The position numbers were made by a program, and so were the translations under genes. Below the pieces are notes generated by a model, which did no database searches, was not told where the DNA came from, and worked only from the letters and a program-made list of their open reading frames with translations. 64,000 nt of DNA from Apodospora peruviana. Taxonomy: Eukaryota > Ascomycota > Sordariomycetes > Sordariales > Lasiosphaeriaceae. Shown here piece by piece: positions 32,199 through 43,272 of the stretch. The stretch is from positions 248,001-312,000 of the forward strand of contig JAUEDM010000001.1 in NCBI GenBank assembly GCA_033439685.1, read 5' to 3'. Positions within the stretch are counted from its first letter, which is position 1. Every line of letters starts with the position of its first letter.

Positions 32199-33336
32199 AT
32201 TGCTGTCCCCGGCGGTGGATTCTGCGGCTGCGAAGAATAAGGTCAAGTAACCTTTGTCTTCTCTAACGCTGCTCTGATGAGGATGCTGATGGATATTGCC
32301 GATGGAATGGAGGTTGCCGATAGCATCGACGGCGCTCTCATCGAGATATACTGCCCCGAGAAAAGGTCTCGAGTACTGGTGCAACATGATTCTGGATCTT
32401 CTTCTTGTCTAACCAGCCCTGCCGAGCAGTCTCGGAAGGTATCGAGAGAACAAAAAAAGGCAAAAAGCGCGGGAGAAGTTCCGTATGTTCTTCTTTCCTG
32501 TCTTGAGTCAGGAGACAATCCTTGCTGGCCGTACGACCGAGGGACCCTTTGTTGAATCTCTCCGAGGAGGTGAACAAAGAACGTGAGGGTCGAATTGCAT
32601 GCCAAGAACGTGGCCGAATAATCAACACCATGTGTTTCGAGATAAGTTGGAATGTTTTGTTCTTTGTTCAGTCCTCGTTGGGGTCCGGTTGCTCCGCGAA
32701 AGTGCCAAGGTTCCAGATTATATGCGCGGGTTCTTTCCTCAGCCCTCTTGTGGGCGTCAATGGACCAGGAGTGAATCTTGGACATGGCGGCACATCGGCA
32801 GCAGCACTGAGCACTGCTGCTGCCTTTGTGAGCAGGTATACATGTGAGACGTAAGCTGCTGGCATGGCGGGGTGTCCGGCCTGCTTGTGGGTGTAAGCGA
32901 GAGCGAAACATGGCGGTATACTCGGAGCAATGATAGAACATAAACTCGGACCCAAGCCGGTCTGTGGCAAGGCAGCGCTGCAAGATGGTCAGCAAGCACG
33001 GCATTGCATGTAAGCCGTGTAACTCGAGACACTATGGGCGAATGCCGCCCGGCAGCTAAGAATATGCTTTCTTTTTGCTCCCGCCGCGCGTTATCTCGAA
33101 AACGTCCTATTATTAGTGATATTTTGGGTATTAAAAAGATTCCAGAAATTCTATGCCACGGTAGATAAAATCGACCCAAACTGAACCACTTCCCAAACGC
33201 CCGCCAGATATATCCGGATGCAAGATGGTTCGTACTGTACATGGTTGGTTGTATGCCAAAAAGACAGCTTCGTAACACAACCAATGAGAATTGCGGTTTG
33301 TGTGTCGCCGGTTGAGGGACACAAAGAAGCAGGCCC
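32199..33336. other. Intergenic between two leftward genes
   Basis: The upstream part of the disordered-protein gene, possibly including a long 5' UTR up to at least 32387, and the 3' flank of the ERD1-like gene. Overlapping frames on both strands at 32240-33360 look like chance. Confidence 0.5.
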
Positions 33337-34618
33337 TTAGTCCTCCTCGTCATCCTCATACCGTGTCCCGTGAAAGTCGTTCATCAGTATGTCGTCAACG
33401 CCAAGGCCAGTCGAGGTGTTTCTAATCCACTCGGTCTCGACCCGGAAAAAGATCCACACCCACCTTCTAAATACTTCAAGAAACTGGATAAGGAATATAG
33501 AGCTCTCAAAGTCACTGATGTGGTCCAAGTGCGGACTGAGTTTGAGCGACCACGTGCACCGCAGCAGGAGGTCCATCACGACCACGGCATAGTAGACGCC
33601 CGGGTTGTGAATCAGTAATCGCCGGCGCAGGCCGAACGGTTGATCGGGCGCATCACGTTCGCGCGCGTCCGAGAACATCGTAAGATCCCAGTCCTTGGCG
33701 ACATCCCAGTAGAAGCTGTAGAGCGAGTTCAGGAGACAAGCAGCCAGCCACGCGCGATAAAGACCGGTGGCGACTCCGCTGTCGCCCACATTCCGCATCA
33801 AGGCGCTCAGCACTATGACGGGAAACGCGGTGGAGTATTTCGCCGCGTTGGCCAGATGCTGCCCGCCCCAACCGACAGCCTCTTTGTACGGAGCTTGGCG
33901 CACACGCGTGTACTCGATCAGGCACTGGCGCAAACGGATGGCGCTCGGGATGGCCATGATCAGGGGCACGATGACGGTGCCTCCGCAATGACGGTCTGGT
34001 CGGTCGGTGGCAGAGCCATTACGCGTGAAGAACATGCAGAGACAAACAAAAAGATCGCCGAGGATCTTGGCGTAGCTTGTGAGCACGTCGGCAAGCAAGA
34101 TGTCGCCGAATTTTCCGTCCTTCGCCTCGGCAAGGCCCCCGATGCTAACTCGGCGGAGTGTGCGGAGGAGACGTCCGCGGCCGCTATGCGAGACGGACAG
34201 GGTGCGAAGAGGAAGGGCGAACAGGGCGGCCACGACAAGCAGGTTCGTCATGGGGATCCAGTCGTAGTCAATGACCCTCTGCGGAATCCCGCGGGTGAAC
34301 ATCCAGAATATAACAATCGAAAGAGCGGACACAAGCGAGAGGAGGGACGCTAGGCGATATGTCGAGTGGTGGTGGGGGAGCTGGGTCGAGTTGGATCGGC
34401 CAGGGTAGCGGATTAGGGAGGGCACATCGATCTTCCGGACGTGGAGGAAATGGAGGTTGAGGGCCCATCCCCAGACAGCTTTAATCAATCAGCCAGAGAT
34501 CTCAGAAGCTCCCGTGGTAAAACGTACCCAGCACGACAATAAAGGCGACCCGATAGGGAAGAGGAAAGGCCAAGCTAAACGAGTCGAGCTCGGGCTCGAC
34601 AGCAGGGTCACCGTCCAT
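33337..34618 (-). CDS. EXS-domain membrane protein, ERD1-like
   Basis: Two exons, 34618-34528 and 34478-33337, encode 410 aa. The 49-nt intron joins MDGDPAVEPELDSFSLAF...IVVL to AVWGWALNLHFLHVR. It has several membrane spans (LSLVSALSIVIFWMF, MTNLLVVAALFALPL, ILGDLFVCLCMFF, GVYYAVVVMDLLLRCTW). The C-terminal EXS region includes NSLYSFYWDVAKDWDLTMF and FLEVFRRWVWIFFRVETEWI, and the tail is acidic. EXS proteins include yeast Erd1 and the phosphate exporters Syg1/XPR1. With no SPX domain and this length, Erd1 is the closest fit. Erd1 acts in the Golgi, where it affects retention of lumenal ER proteins, glycosyltransferase recycling and phosphate recovery. Confidence 0.9.
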
Positions 34619-35145
34619 TGCGCCTCCAAGTTCGGTCCGTGTCCCTCTCAATCATCGAAGGCCTCTGCAGAAGATAACGAATGATCCTGCAGTCGGAACA
34701 AAAGATGGCGAAATACTGTTGTGGTGTAGATGCAGATAGAGTCTGTAGAACTCTCGGGAGACGTGTTTTTTGACGGGGCATTCAATTCAATCCCCTGTCG
34801 GCCCCTGTCGCGTGTCCCACCCCAGCGGCCCCGGTAATTTCACACTGGCCCGGGCCTTTACGACGTCAGCGTCTGTTTGCGCTAAGCATCCCTGCCCGGG
34901 CTGCATCGAACAGCGCTGAGCGGGCAGCCTCATCGGATCCTTGTCTTCCCCAGCTCCAAACGACCCGAGGTTCAATGCCTGGCATCTGCCGAGCGCAAAC
35001 ATGGACTCCAACAACGATCGCATCTCGCGAAGCTCTCTGTCTCATTTCTTCTCGACATCATGAGATGGGATAAACCAACCACTTGATGCGCGACTGATTA
35101 AAGCACCATTTCTAGCTCTGCAACTTACACAGACAAACCACGATA
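34619..35145. promoter_or_regulatory. Divergent promoter, ERD1-like / PEX10
   Basis: A 527-bp interval between divergent start codons, with no supported gene. Confidence 0.5.
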
Positions 35146-36390
35146 ATGGCCTCACCACCACCACCATCCGCGACCAAGCCCCCGCCCCCTCTCACGAGCT
35201 CTCCCTACCCCTTCGCCGGCGCGCCCGACATCATCCGCGCCCATCAAAAAGATGCCTACTTCCAAGGCTACCTCTCAAACCAACTAAGCGACCTCCACCG
35301 TCGCTGGCTCGGCGCCCGGTCCGCCCATGCGTGGGCCTCCGAAGCCCGCGTCGCCGCCGACCTTCTCTACCTCAGTCTCACAACCTTGATCGGCAACCGC
35401 ACCCTGGGGGAAGAGTACTGCGATCTCGTACAAGTCGAGGACCCATCACATCCCGCCGCATCAACCTTCTCATCAAACCTAAAACAAGCCGATAACGACA
35501 CATCCGGCGCGCCGCTGTTACCGTCCCTCCCCCGACGAGCAGGCTACATCCTCTCCTCCATCCTCCTCCCATATTTCTTCGGCCATCGTCTCCTCCCATC
35601 CATCCGCGCCTCTCTCCGGCAACGCCTACAAAACCGCCTAACTACCCTCGCGCAGCAACACAAAACAGCGAGCAACAGCAGGGAATACCGCCTCCAGCGC
35701 TACCTGCTCACCCACCTAACCTCGCTCACATCAGGCGCGCACCTCCAAGCCATCACTCTCGCAATATTCTACTTCACAGGCGCATATTACTCCCTCTCTA
35801 AGCGAATTTTTGGACTACGCTACGTCTTCACCCAGCGAATCGACGAGAACCAAGGCGGTCGTGCCGGCTACGAAGTTTTGGGGGTGTTAATAGTATTCCA
35901 GATGGCCGTGAGGGGATACCGACACGCCAGGTCACAACTATCTTCTCAGCATCCGCACGAGATGACGGAAGAGGAAGCCAACTTCGATGCCGTCATTCGA
36001 GAACGTGCCTTTGGGACAGTTGATGTCAGCTTGGACCAGAACGCCTACACGTCAAATAACGAGTTACTTGTCGGCAGTACTGGTTCAAGGGGACAGAGGG
36101 GTTTGACAGAAATTGGAATGACTACGCACACGCCTGTTCCGAAGGGTGGTAGGGCACGGTACGATTTAGCGAGTGGAGACAAAGTGATGGGCTGGATCAA
36201 GGGGTATCAGCAGCGCAAGTGTACGCTGTGTCTGGACGAGTTGAAAGATCCGGCTGCGACGCAGTGCGGGCATGTTTTCTGCTGGGTGTGTATCGGGGAT
36301 TGGGTGCGAGAAAAGCCCGAGTGTCCGCTTTGTCGAAGGGCGGCAATGGTGCAGCATATACTGCCTTTGAGGGCGGCTGCTCTTGGTTAA
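35146..36390 (+). CDS. pex10: Peroxin-10, RING-type E3 ligase of peroxisome import
   Basis: An intronless 414-aa frame. The N-terminal Pex2/Pex12-type region starts YPFAGAPDIIRAHQKDAYFQ and contains helices such as RAGYILSSILLPYFFG and ITLAIFYFTGAYYSLSKRIFG. The C-terminus is a C3HC4 RING, CTLCLDELKDPAATQCGHVF, CWVCIGDW and CPLC, within about 55 residues of the end. PEX10 forms the peroxisomal ubiquitin ligase with PEX2 and PEX12. The complex recycles the PEX5 receptor, and without it matrix import fails. All eight zinc ligands are present. Length and domain order are normal for fungi. Confidence 0.95.
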   Translation: MASPPPPSATKPPPPLTSSPYPFAGAPDIIRAHQKDAYFQGYLSNQLSDLHRRWLGARSAHAWASEARVAADLLYLSLTTLIGNRTLGEEYCDLVQVEDPSHPAASTFSSNLKQADNDTSGAPLLPSLPRRAGYILSSILLPYFFGHRLLPSIRASLRQRLQNRLTTLAQQHKTASNSREYRLQRYLLTHLTSLTSGAHLQAITLAIFYFTGAYYSLSKRIFGLRYVFTQRIDENQGGRAGYEVLGVLIVFQMAVRGYRHARSQLSSQHPHEMTEEEANFDAVIRERAFGTVDVSLDQNAYTSNNELLVGSTGSRGQRGLTEIGMTTHTPVPKGGRARYDLASGDKVMGWIKGYQQRKCTLCLDELKDPAATQCGHVFCWVCIGDWVREKPECPLCRRAAMVQHILPLRAAALG

Positions 36391-37997
36391 AGCGATGTAT
36401 GATGTTTAGGGAGTAGAGGTGTGTATATAAATAATGAAAGGGGGCAGGTATATGAACGCATGTTCTGGGGTGTAAACCAATCAGTCAGTTTGTCCATTAG
36501 GAGATATTTCGCGGTAGGCCTGTGATATGCTTTTTGTATATGTACAGCACTGCAGTTCATCTGATTAAAAAACAAGCAGATATCGAATTCCACACGGTAA
36601 AGGCATAAACATAAAATGGCAGATAAGGGGAGGCATGTCCATGATGGGACGAAAAGGAAGAGAGAACATAAGGCAACGCCAGACATGTGTGGCTGGGGTA
36701 AAAGTCTAATTCAAGAAGAGAATGTACAGCCATCGACCCAATCAAGATATATATATAGCAGGCCAGTAGAGTTACCAGTACCGCCGCCCCAACCCCCTAG
36801 GTCACTGACCCTTGAACCCCGGTTTGTGTGTGGTAACTCTCATGTCGTAGCTTATAGTGGAAAGTGGCCGTGATCTTAGATCTAGGTCTCTTCTTCGAAA
36901 AAGCAAGCACACTGACTGCAGAGAAGGTGGTGGCTTGTTCGAACCAGCGTCCTGCTACCCACTCAGTTTGCTCTGTAGGTAGGTACATTTGCAAGATTGG
37001 CCACATGCCATATAATATAATATATACTACTCAAGTCCCTGCTCTTCTTTCGGCGCCGGTTTTCGTTGCCAGTCACCCACCGCTGTCTGTGCGGAGTTAA
37101 GTTAGCTAGTAAACTTTTTCTTTAAAAGATTATTTTAATGTTTTTCTCTCTTTGAAAACAACAGATATCTCCTTTAACAAAATAACAGAGTTTGAAGATG
37201 AAACGTACTAAACAACCGAAAACATGGGTGTGTGTACATTCTCCCCCGTAATATATATAGGAATATAGCAGCTCACCCAACTCTCGAGCAATAACAAGTA
37301 AGGTACCTATTCGCCAACGGAATCTCGGGATATCTTCATGACAGATCTCAAGTTAAGAATTTTCTTCATTGTTACAGTAACCCACCACCACGACACAATG
37401 TCTGCCAAAGAAAACCGTACGGAAGAACCGGTATGTCACTAGGAGGAAGGTAAAGTAAGTAGATCATAGGCAAGACACACAAAACTCACATCAACCAAAC
37501 TACACCAAAGCAGTTAGGTAAGTAATTGAACAACGAAATTGAAGTAAATTGCATGTCCGAAAATTCCTCCCAAAAACCCCGGACTAAGGTGTACCTGACG
37601 AAAAGATGAGTCTTCGACTTTGCATCTTTTATCTGAAAAGAACCGAAAAAATCCATAGCACCACCGTAGGTAGGCGCGATTATAACCCCTTCCCAGCTGA
37701 CCGGCCAACCAAAAAACCCCAACTAGGATAACAGACAGAAAGGAAAACCCTCCATGTCTAACAAAGGTAAGGTACAGAGAGTTGTCGGCTAGAAAGTCAA
37801 AGTCCAGGTATCATGAGAAATGAAGAAACAAGAGAAAGAGATGAAAGAAGCGGAAGAACAACTAAAATCAACCGTATGCCCACATCATTAACTCCAGTTC
37901 TTGTATCCCGCCCCTATACCGCGCCCGGTCCAGGTCCCAATCCCCTTGTATGTATGTAATCGGTATGTATGCAGTGTTGTGTTATCCCCAGCCCCTT
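36391..37997. other. 1.6-kb AT-rich intergenic between convergent genes
   Basis: The 3' flanks of PEX10 and the LYAR-type gene. AT-rich blocks (tatatatatagc near 36749, atataatataatatatact near 37010) are present. A short ATG-initiated stretch at 37399 followed by a donor-like gtatgt cannot be extended into a gene. Confidence 0.5.
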
Positions 37998-39923
37998 TCA
38001 AATGCTGAACAAGACAATTTCCCCCCTCTCATTCTTCTTCATCCGTAATGACCGCCACAGCTCCTTCTCCTCCACCAGCTTCGCCACGCTGGTGCCCGCC
38101 CCGCGCTCACGATGGTACCTTTTAAGCACCTTGTTCATGCTGCAGCCGCGCTCGCTTTCGGGGCCCTTGTTGATGAACCCAAAGAACTGCTCAGCGCGGG
38201 GCTTGTAGACCACCATCCCGCTGACCGCATCACCTCCGCCCTCTTGCCTATCCTTCGATCCCGGGCGGTACTCGATGAGCTTGGCTTCCCTGGGAGCCTC
38301 TAACCGCTTGTGGCTGTGCTTCTTTTTGGTAGATGTTGACGTCGAAGTAGTTGTCGACTTTCGTTTCTTCGTTTTCGTCGGCTTGGAGCTAGCCGTGATC
38401 ATGGCCATTAGGCTGTTGCCAATGTGTTGTTCGGGACGGTGGGACTTGTGGTGCTTTGACTTGGACTTCTTCAGAGGGCTGGCGGGGGTCTCCGCGACGT
38501 CACCCCCAGAGTAGTCTGGGGATGGCGGGAAGACAGTCGGCCTGCTCATCAGGCGATTTAGGCCGCCGGTCAACCCGGAGTGGAGAACCGGGGGCGCATC
38601 CGTCATGACCTGATCCGTCTCGACATGAAGTCTCTTTCGCTTCTTGTCCTTCTTAACCTCCTTGTCCGACTCCTTTGATTTCTTCCGCAGGGCCTTGGGC
38701 GCAGGGGTCTCAAAGTTCGATGTCGGAACAGGGCCGGTGCCGTACTGGATCATGTCGTCCATATCATCCAATAAGCCATTGGCCTCGTAGTCAAACCGTA
38801 CGAGTTGCGTATCCTCGCTCAGCTGGACTGGAGCTGTTGCGGGTAATGAGATGTTTGAGGCAGTGGGTGTCGCGTTGGCGACAAGGAAATCGAACACATT
38901 CACATTCATGCCGGCATCAGCGGCCGACGGGGGAGTAGGCGCTTCTGGGAGCGGTGCCGCAGACTGGTTGTCATCATCGCTATCGACTTCGTACTCGCGC
39001 CATGCCTCATACTCGTCTTGTGCGTCCTCGACGTAGGCCGGTTGAGCCATGGCAGACGGCGGGGGTGGTGCTGGCGCAGGTGGTGCGGCAGTGTTTGCGC
39101 TGGGCGCTGTCTTCGCTTTCTTGTTTCCACGATAGAGTGCGCCTTGATACTTCTGCTCCTCAGTCATGCAACTCTGAAATCTCGAGTTAGTCTGTCATGG
39201 TTCGACATTGCAATATCGGACGAGTGATGCGTCATACTGTATGTGACCGGTATTCGTTCCCAGGGAAATGGACCATGCAGTCGATGCAGGAAAATGTAGC
39301 ACCGCGACAACGGTTGCGATGAGGGTCGAGTTTCTTCTTGGTCAAAACGTCACCACAAGCCTAGAGTCACAAACAAAATATAGTTAGATGATACAGAACG
39401 TAGAATACAAATTGGCCTCTGGGAAGGGAGGGAAGATAAGAAGACGAATAGCTTTGGGGCAATGGGAACAAAACAGGGAGGGTCGCGCGCAACAGGAGAC
39501 CAAATGTACGAGAGGATCAGCCTGATCAGAAGGGGAGGGGTGTGTGGGAAGGGACGGAGGGGTGGTGGTGTACGAGGGTGCTGGCCAGTTGGTGGTGATC
39601 CGGAGAGGTGGTGTGCGGGAATGCGGGTGTGATGTCAGTTAAGATTGCGCTTCTGGGGGCGCAAGGGGTGTGGAAAGAAGGGTCAGACCCAAACAGGGAG
39701 AGGGGTGGGCATTGGCGTCTGGTGACGAGGAGCTGAAGGAATGCCGGGCAAGGGGAGGGGTGAAGGGAGGATTCGCGAAGGACAGCTGATATCAACGATG
39801 AACTTGACGGATCTGATCAAAAGAAGATAGAAAAACGCGGGGATAGTGGTCTTGAGGCAATCCGGACGGCATTGAGGAGCAGAGGGGGGATTGCGACATT
39901 ACCTCACACTGGAAGGAAACCAT
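37998..39923 (-). CDS. LYAR-type C2HC zinc-finger nucleolar protein
   Basis: Three exons, 39923-39903, 39360-39238 and 39173-37998, encode 439 aa. The first exon is only seven codons (MVSFQCE) and is separated by a 542-nt intron from ACGDVLTKKKLDPHRNRCRG, which is followed by CIDCMVHFPGNEYRSHTSC. Together these form the complete zf-LYAR domain (C-x2-C ... H-x3-C and C-x2-C ... H-x3-C). The rest is disordered, with several Lys-rich nuclear or nucleolar signals (KKSKESDKEVKKDKKRKR, KKSKSKHHKSHRPEQ). LYAR proteins (yeast relative YCR087C-A) bind nucleic acid and are linked to ribosome biogenesis. Taking only the last exon would remove the zinc finger. Confidence 0.92.
39361..39902 (-). other. 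Unusually long first intron of the LYAR-type gene
   Basis: Donor GTAATG and acceptor CTCTAG bound 542 nt, about eight to ten times the other introns in the window. The sense strand is strongly C/T-rich and the opposite strand has many GGGG and GGTGG runs (39535-39780). A long intron right after the seventh codon, with this skew, could hold a regulatory element. This is inference from composition. Confidence 0.75.
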
Positions 39924-42471
39924 GTTTGGATGCGCAGGTTTGTTGTCGAAATTCCTGAGAGTTCCAATTGGCGCGGAGTGGTGCGATGTATGCACGAATT
40001 GAGGCCGATTGTTTGTTGGCTTGGAGTCTTGGACGATCAGTGGACGTGGGCCTGTAAACGCAGGTTTGCCCTACAGCACACAATGCAATGGGTGCGAGGA
40101 TTCGCTGGGAATGCCGCAACTGCCCAGCTTCCTAACTGGATGGACGATTCTGACGAACCGTTCTCGAACCACACGCGAGAGGGGCGAAAGTGGATTATCG
40201 CCCTGGCGTCTTAGCAGGAACACTTAAGACGAAGTGATGAACCGAGGGGTATATTTCGTGGATGGAGGGGGTAAGCTAGGCGTTGCGCATAAAGACCCAG
40301 ACCAAGCTCATCAAAGATTCCAGTAAGGAAGGATTTCGAATAGATTGCCGCTTCCGTCAACTTATAATCCGTACTGGAGCTGAAGCTAGCAGTAGGGATA
40401 TCTGTCAGGTACGAACGGCCAAACGGCGACGGCGTTGTTGATGGTGGAGTGGCTGAGTGTTCGTAGTGCGGCGGGCTGACTGACGGGTGTCAACAAACTG
40501 ACGGGAGTGACCGGAGTGGGTTTTGCGGCGTGGTGTGTTTGGGCACCAAGGCAAAATCCGGCCGAGCTGACGGGAAAGATGGCGCACGACTAACGAACGG
40601 CTGTCGGGAGCTACCTACAGCTTTGTGTAGTCTGAGCTCCGAATGGGACCAAGATTGTCGTTTGCGGAGCAAGCTGTCAAAGTTGGAGACAGAAAGGTTG
40701 GTGATGGTGGGATTTTTTTGTGTGCGTCGTGAAGAAAAAAAGTCAAAGGCAAGTTTCGGATGAGGCTTGGTTGGAGTTTGGGCGTTGATGCATCGCTAGC
40801 TCGGTTGCTGGGGTCGCCAGGGTCGCCAGGGTCGCAATTACTGCAGCCCAAGTGGCCCGCGATGGGTCCTCCACGGTCTCCCGTCGAACAGCCCGCCGTG
40901 GCCAGCTGGCCAATCAGGCTGACTCGATGGGCTTACACCCATTTCAGTACAGCCGCTAAGGGGAGGCATGAATCCGACACGAAACCTCAATGAAGCGCGT
41001 TAATGGTTGGTCAGGAGACTCAGCAAGCGCGTTTCAATTCATTTAAAAAAAGCAGCCAATGCCGGCAGCCACACCCCCCATTTACGCCGACCTAGGGCGT
41101 GGATGCAGTCATTCATGATCCAGACTGCCCCTTTTCGCTTCATCCCAGAAACCGTCACGTTCCTGTTCCTGTCCATCAGCTGATGGTGTCGGCAGAAGTA
41201 GATAAGAGACTGAAGAAGAAGGGGTGCTTGAGGATGCAGCTGACAACCGCCGCCAGTCCGTCCGTCTTGCAGACTATACCGTACGGACGTACGACCTCAG
41301 GACTCCCGAAGGGGGTACAATATTACAATATGGTCGCACATCGGATGGAGATGGCCCAACCGGGCTGGCATCGTCTTGAACACGGCGCCGGCAACAAGGG
41401 AGATCTGGCCGAATAGATGCTGGCTCGGACGACCCCAGACGAAGGAGCCCGTCACATCCTTTGTCGGGTCCTTTGCGGTCCCTTTTGGGGGCGGGCGTGT
41501 GTGTAAGTTCCTGCTAGGGCGATCCATCCAGCTCAAAGGGGGAATATATGGTAATCCACGGGGGTTTTCACGATGCGAACCAGCAGCAACCGCATGCCGC
41601 TTCGACCGGAACCTGGGGTGGAGACTAGACTAGCTTGCCCAGTACGACGTACCCAGACGTGCATGTTTCGGATCGGTGTTGATCGAAGAAGCATCGGCAA
41701 AGGTGAGATAAGTATCTTAGCTCAGGAACCCGCGCGAGCACTAGTTCTAGAGATTGGGCCGGCGAATTGACTTCTTCTAGATCGTCCAGAAGGAAGTCGT
41801 GCATCAATGCAATGCTTCAAGCTCACCATTCTGGGAAATGCTCTGGATTCACACCGGCGGTTGTCGTAGCTTTGTTCACGCCCCCATCTTTCCATCAGTC
41901 TCCTGTTTCAGAGTTGGCTGGACGTCTTCCGGCCAGCTGGTCCGCAACTGAAGACCTCCGTCGAAGGTTGTTGGTGATTCAAGGGCTGAAGGAGTGCATG
42001 AACAGCGGCGCGATCCAATGCGGGGAGCCTTTGTCGCGCGCGTCTGCTGTTGCACGGCGCCGCTTGGTTTGGTAATCGCAGAAGGCAGCAAGCACTATTT
42101 CGATGCGCCTATCGCAGGAGTTGTATTTACAGCTCTCTGTTCCTCTGCCGTACATGCAGAGCTGCTGGTGGTGATTGTTTGCCGCGATGCAGGAGCGTCG
42201 GAAAGCATCACGACGATGAAAGTGATAACTGATAACCCGTACGGATAACTGACAAAGGATGGGCCCCTGGCAGCGAGATATCTAGATGGAATATAAGACC
42301 GGACTCCAAACATCATCTCGACATGAAGTTCATGAACAAGCATCTAAATCGGTCAGATAGCTGTCCAGACGTCGGCAGTCGGTTAATTAGGCGCTACTAT
42401 CGTTGGGTCGCTCTTCCGGCTTTCTCTGGCCTGGCCAGGCCACCGTGGCCGCCTAGATAGGACCACATGAT
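39924..42471. other. Gene-poor region left of the MITE-like element
   Basis: 2.5 kb with no convincing gene. Most open frames start at non-ATG codons and overlap one another on both strands. Short triplications such as ggtcgccag (40812-40834) occur. The first few hundred bases should hold the LYAR-gene promoter. Confidence 0.5.
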
Positions 42472-42771
42472 CATCTCTTTGGCTGTGTTCGAGGTCATAT
42501 AAGAGCCATCTCCTCCCCCCCACCCCCCAAAGTCCAATCAGCTCTTCAGATTATGCATTAGCGACGTATGCACTACAGCGAAATACATAGCTAAAGCTTC
42601 ACCAAACTTTAAGCCAAATCAAAGTATAGTTAAATCTAGGGTTTCAGAATCAACTATAAGTAGGCTTAGTTGCATAGCAAATGGCAGTTTTGACATTTAA
42701 GTACTAGGGGGTAGCAGTGGGAGCCCTAGGGGAGTGGCTCTTAAATGACCTCGAACACAGCCAAAGAGATG
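42472..42771. mobile_element. MITE-like element with 37-bp terminal inverted repeats
   Basis: The left end (42472-42508, beginning catctctttggctgtgttcg) and the reverse complement of the right end (42735-42771) match at 36 of 37 positions. The whole is exactly 300 bp, internally AT-rich and without a coding frame. This is the form of a non-autonomous DNA transposon. No convincing target-site duplication is visible (left flank accacatgat, right flank gagggaaggc), so the insertion is old or the ends are slightly misplaced. The superfamily cannot be assigned. It lies about 0.5 kb upstream of the BEM46-like gene. Confidence 0.8.
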
Positions 42772-43272
42772 GAGGGAAGGCGCTCTTGTTGAAGAACGGA
42801 GGTTACAGGCAGTTGGTGGTTGCAGAGTGGCTGCCCGATCTGGGGCCGAGCGGTTGCTCATTACATCATCCACTCTAAACCACTCAATGCAATCCCGCGT
42901 TTCAATTCGGGAGAGCATTCTTTCCCGACTGTCCACTTCAATCACACGAATTCAGCCCTTTTCAGTTCCATTTCTTCCCCAGCTCCCAATGTGTCGGCTC
43001 TGCACACAGGGACCGCGCACACAGCCTTCCAGGTTCCAGGTTGCCCTTGAACCTTCTGTCAACACCTAGGTCCCTTTTCACCGTACGCGTCTTGTCCAGT
43101 CCAGATCCAGCTCAAGGCGTCCGCGGTCCCGTCAATCACCCCCTGCAGCAGGGTGGAGTGTGTTTGGCCATCCTAGGCCTTTCCCGGGTCTCCTAGCTGT
43201 CTCCATTCCATATAACATACCACCATTTGGTCCTGTCCCCCAAATCTTAATTAAAACCTCGGCCTCGACGCC
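42772..43272. promoter_or_regulatory. Promoter and leader of the BEM46-like gene
   Basis: A 501-bp interval between the MITE-like element and the ATG. It turns pyrimidine-rich in the last 250 bases (ccttttcac, gtcctgtcccccaaatc), as is usual for fungal leaders. Small frames here are not supported. Confidence 0.5.

Noticed and set aside
37399..37432. Short ATG-initiated exon-like stretch followed by a GTATGT donor
   Set aside because: No downstream exon keeps a frame long enough to support a gene.
41767..42248. Overlapping plus-strand ORFs in the gene-poor region
   Set aside because: The longest starts at a non-ATG codon, overlapping frames are open on both strands, and no domain or splice pattern is convincing.
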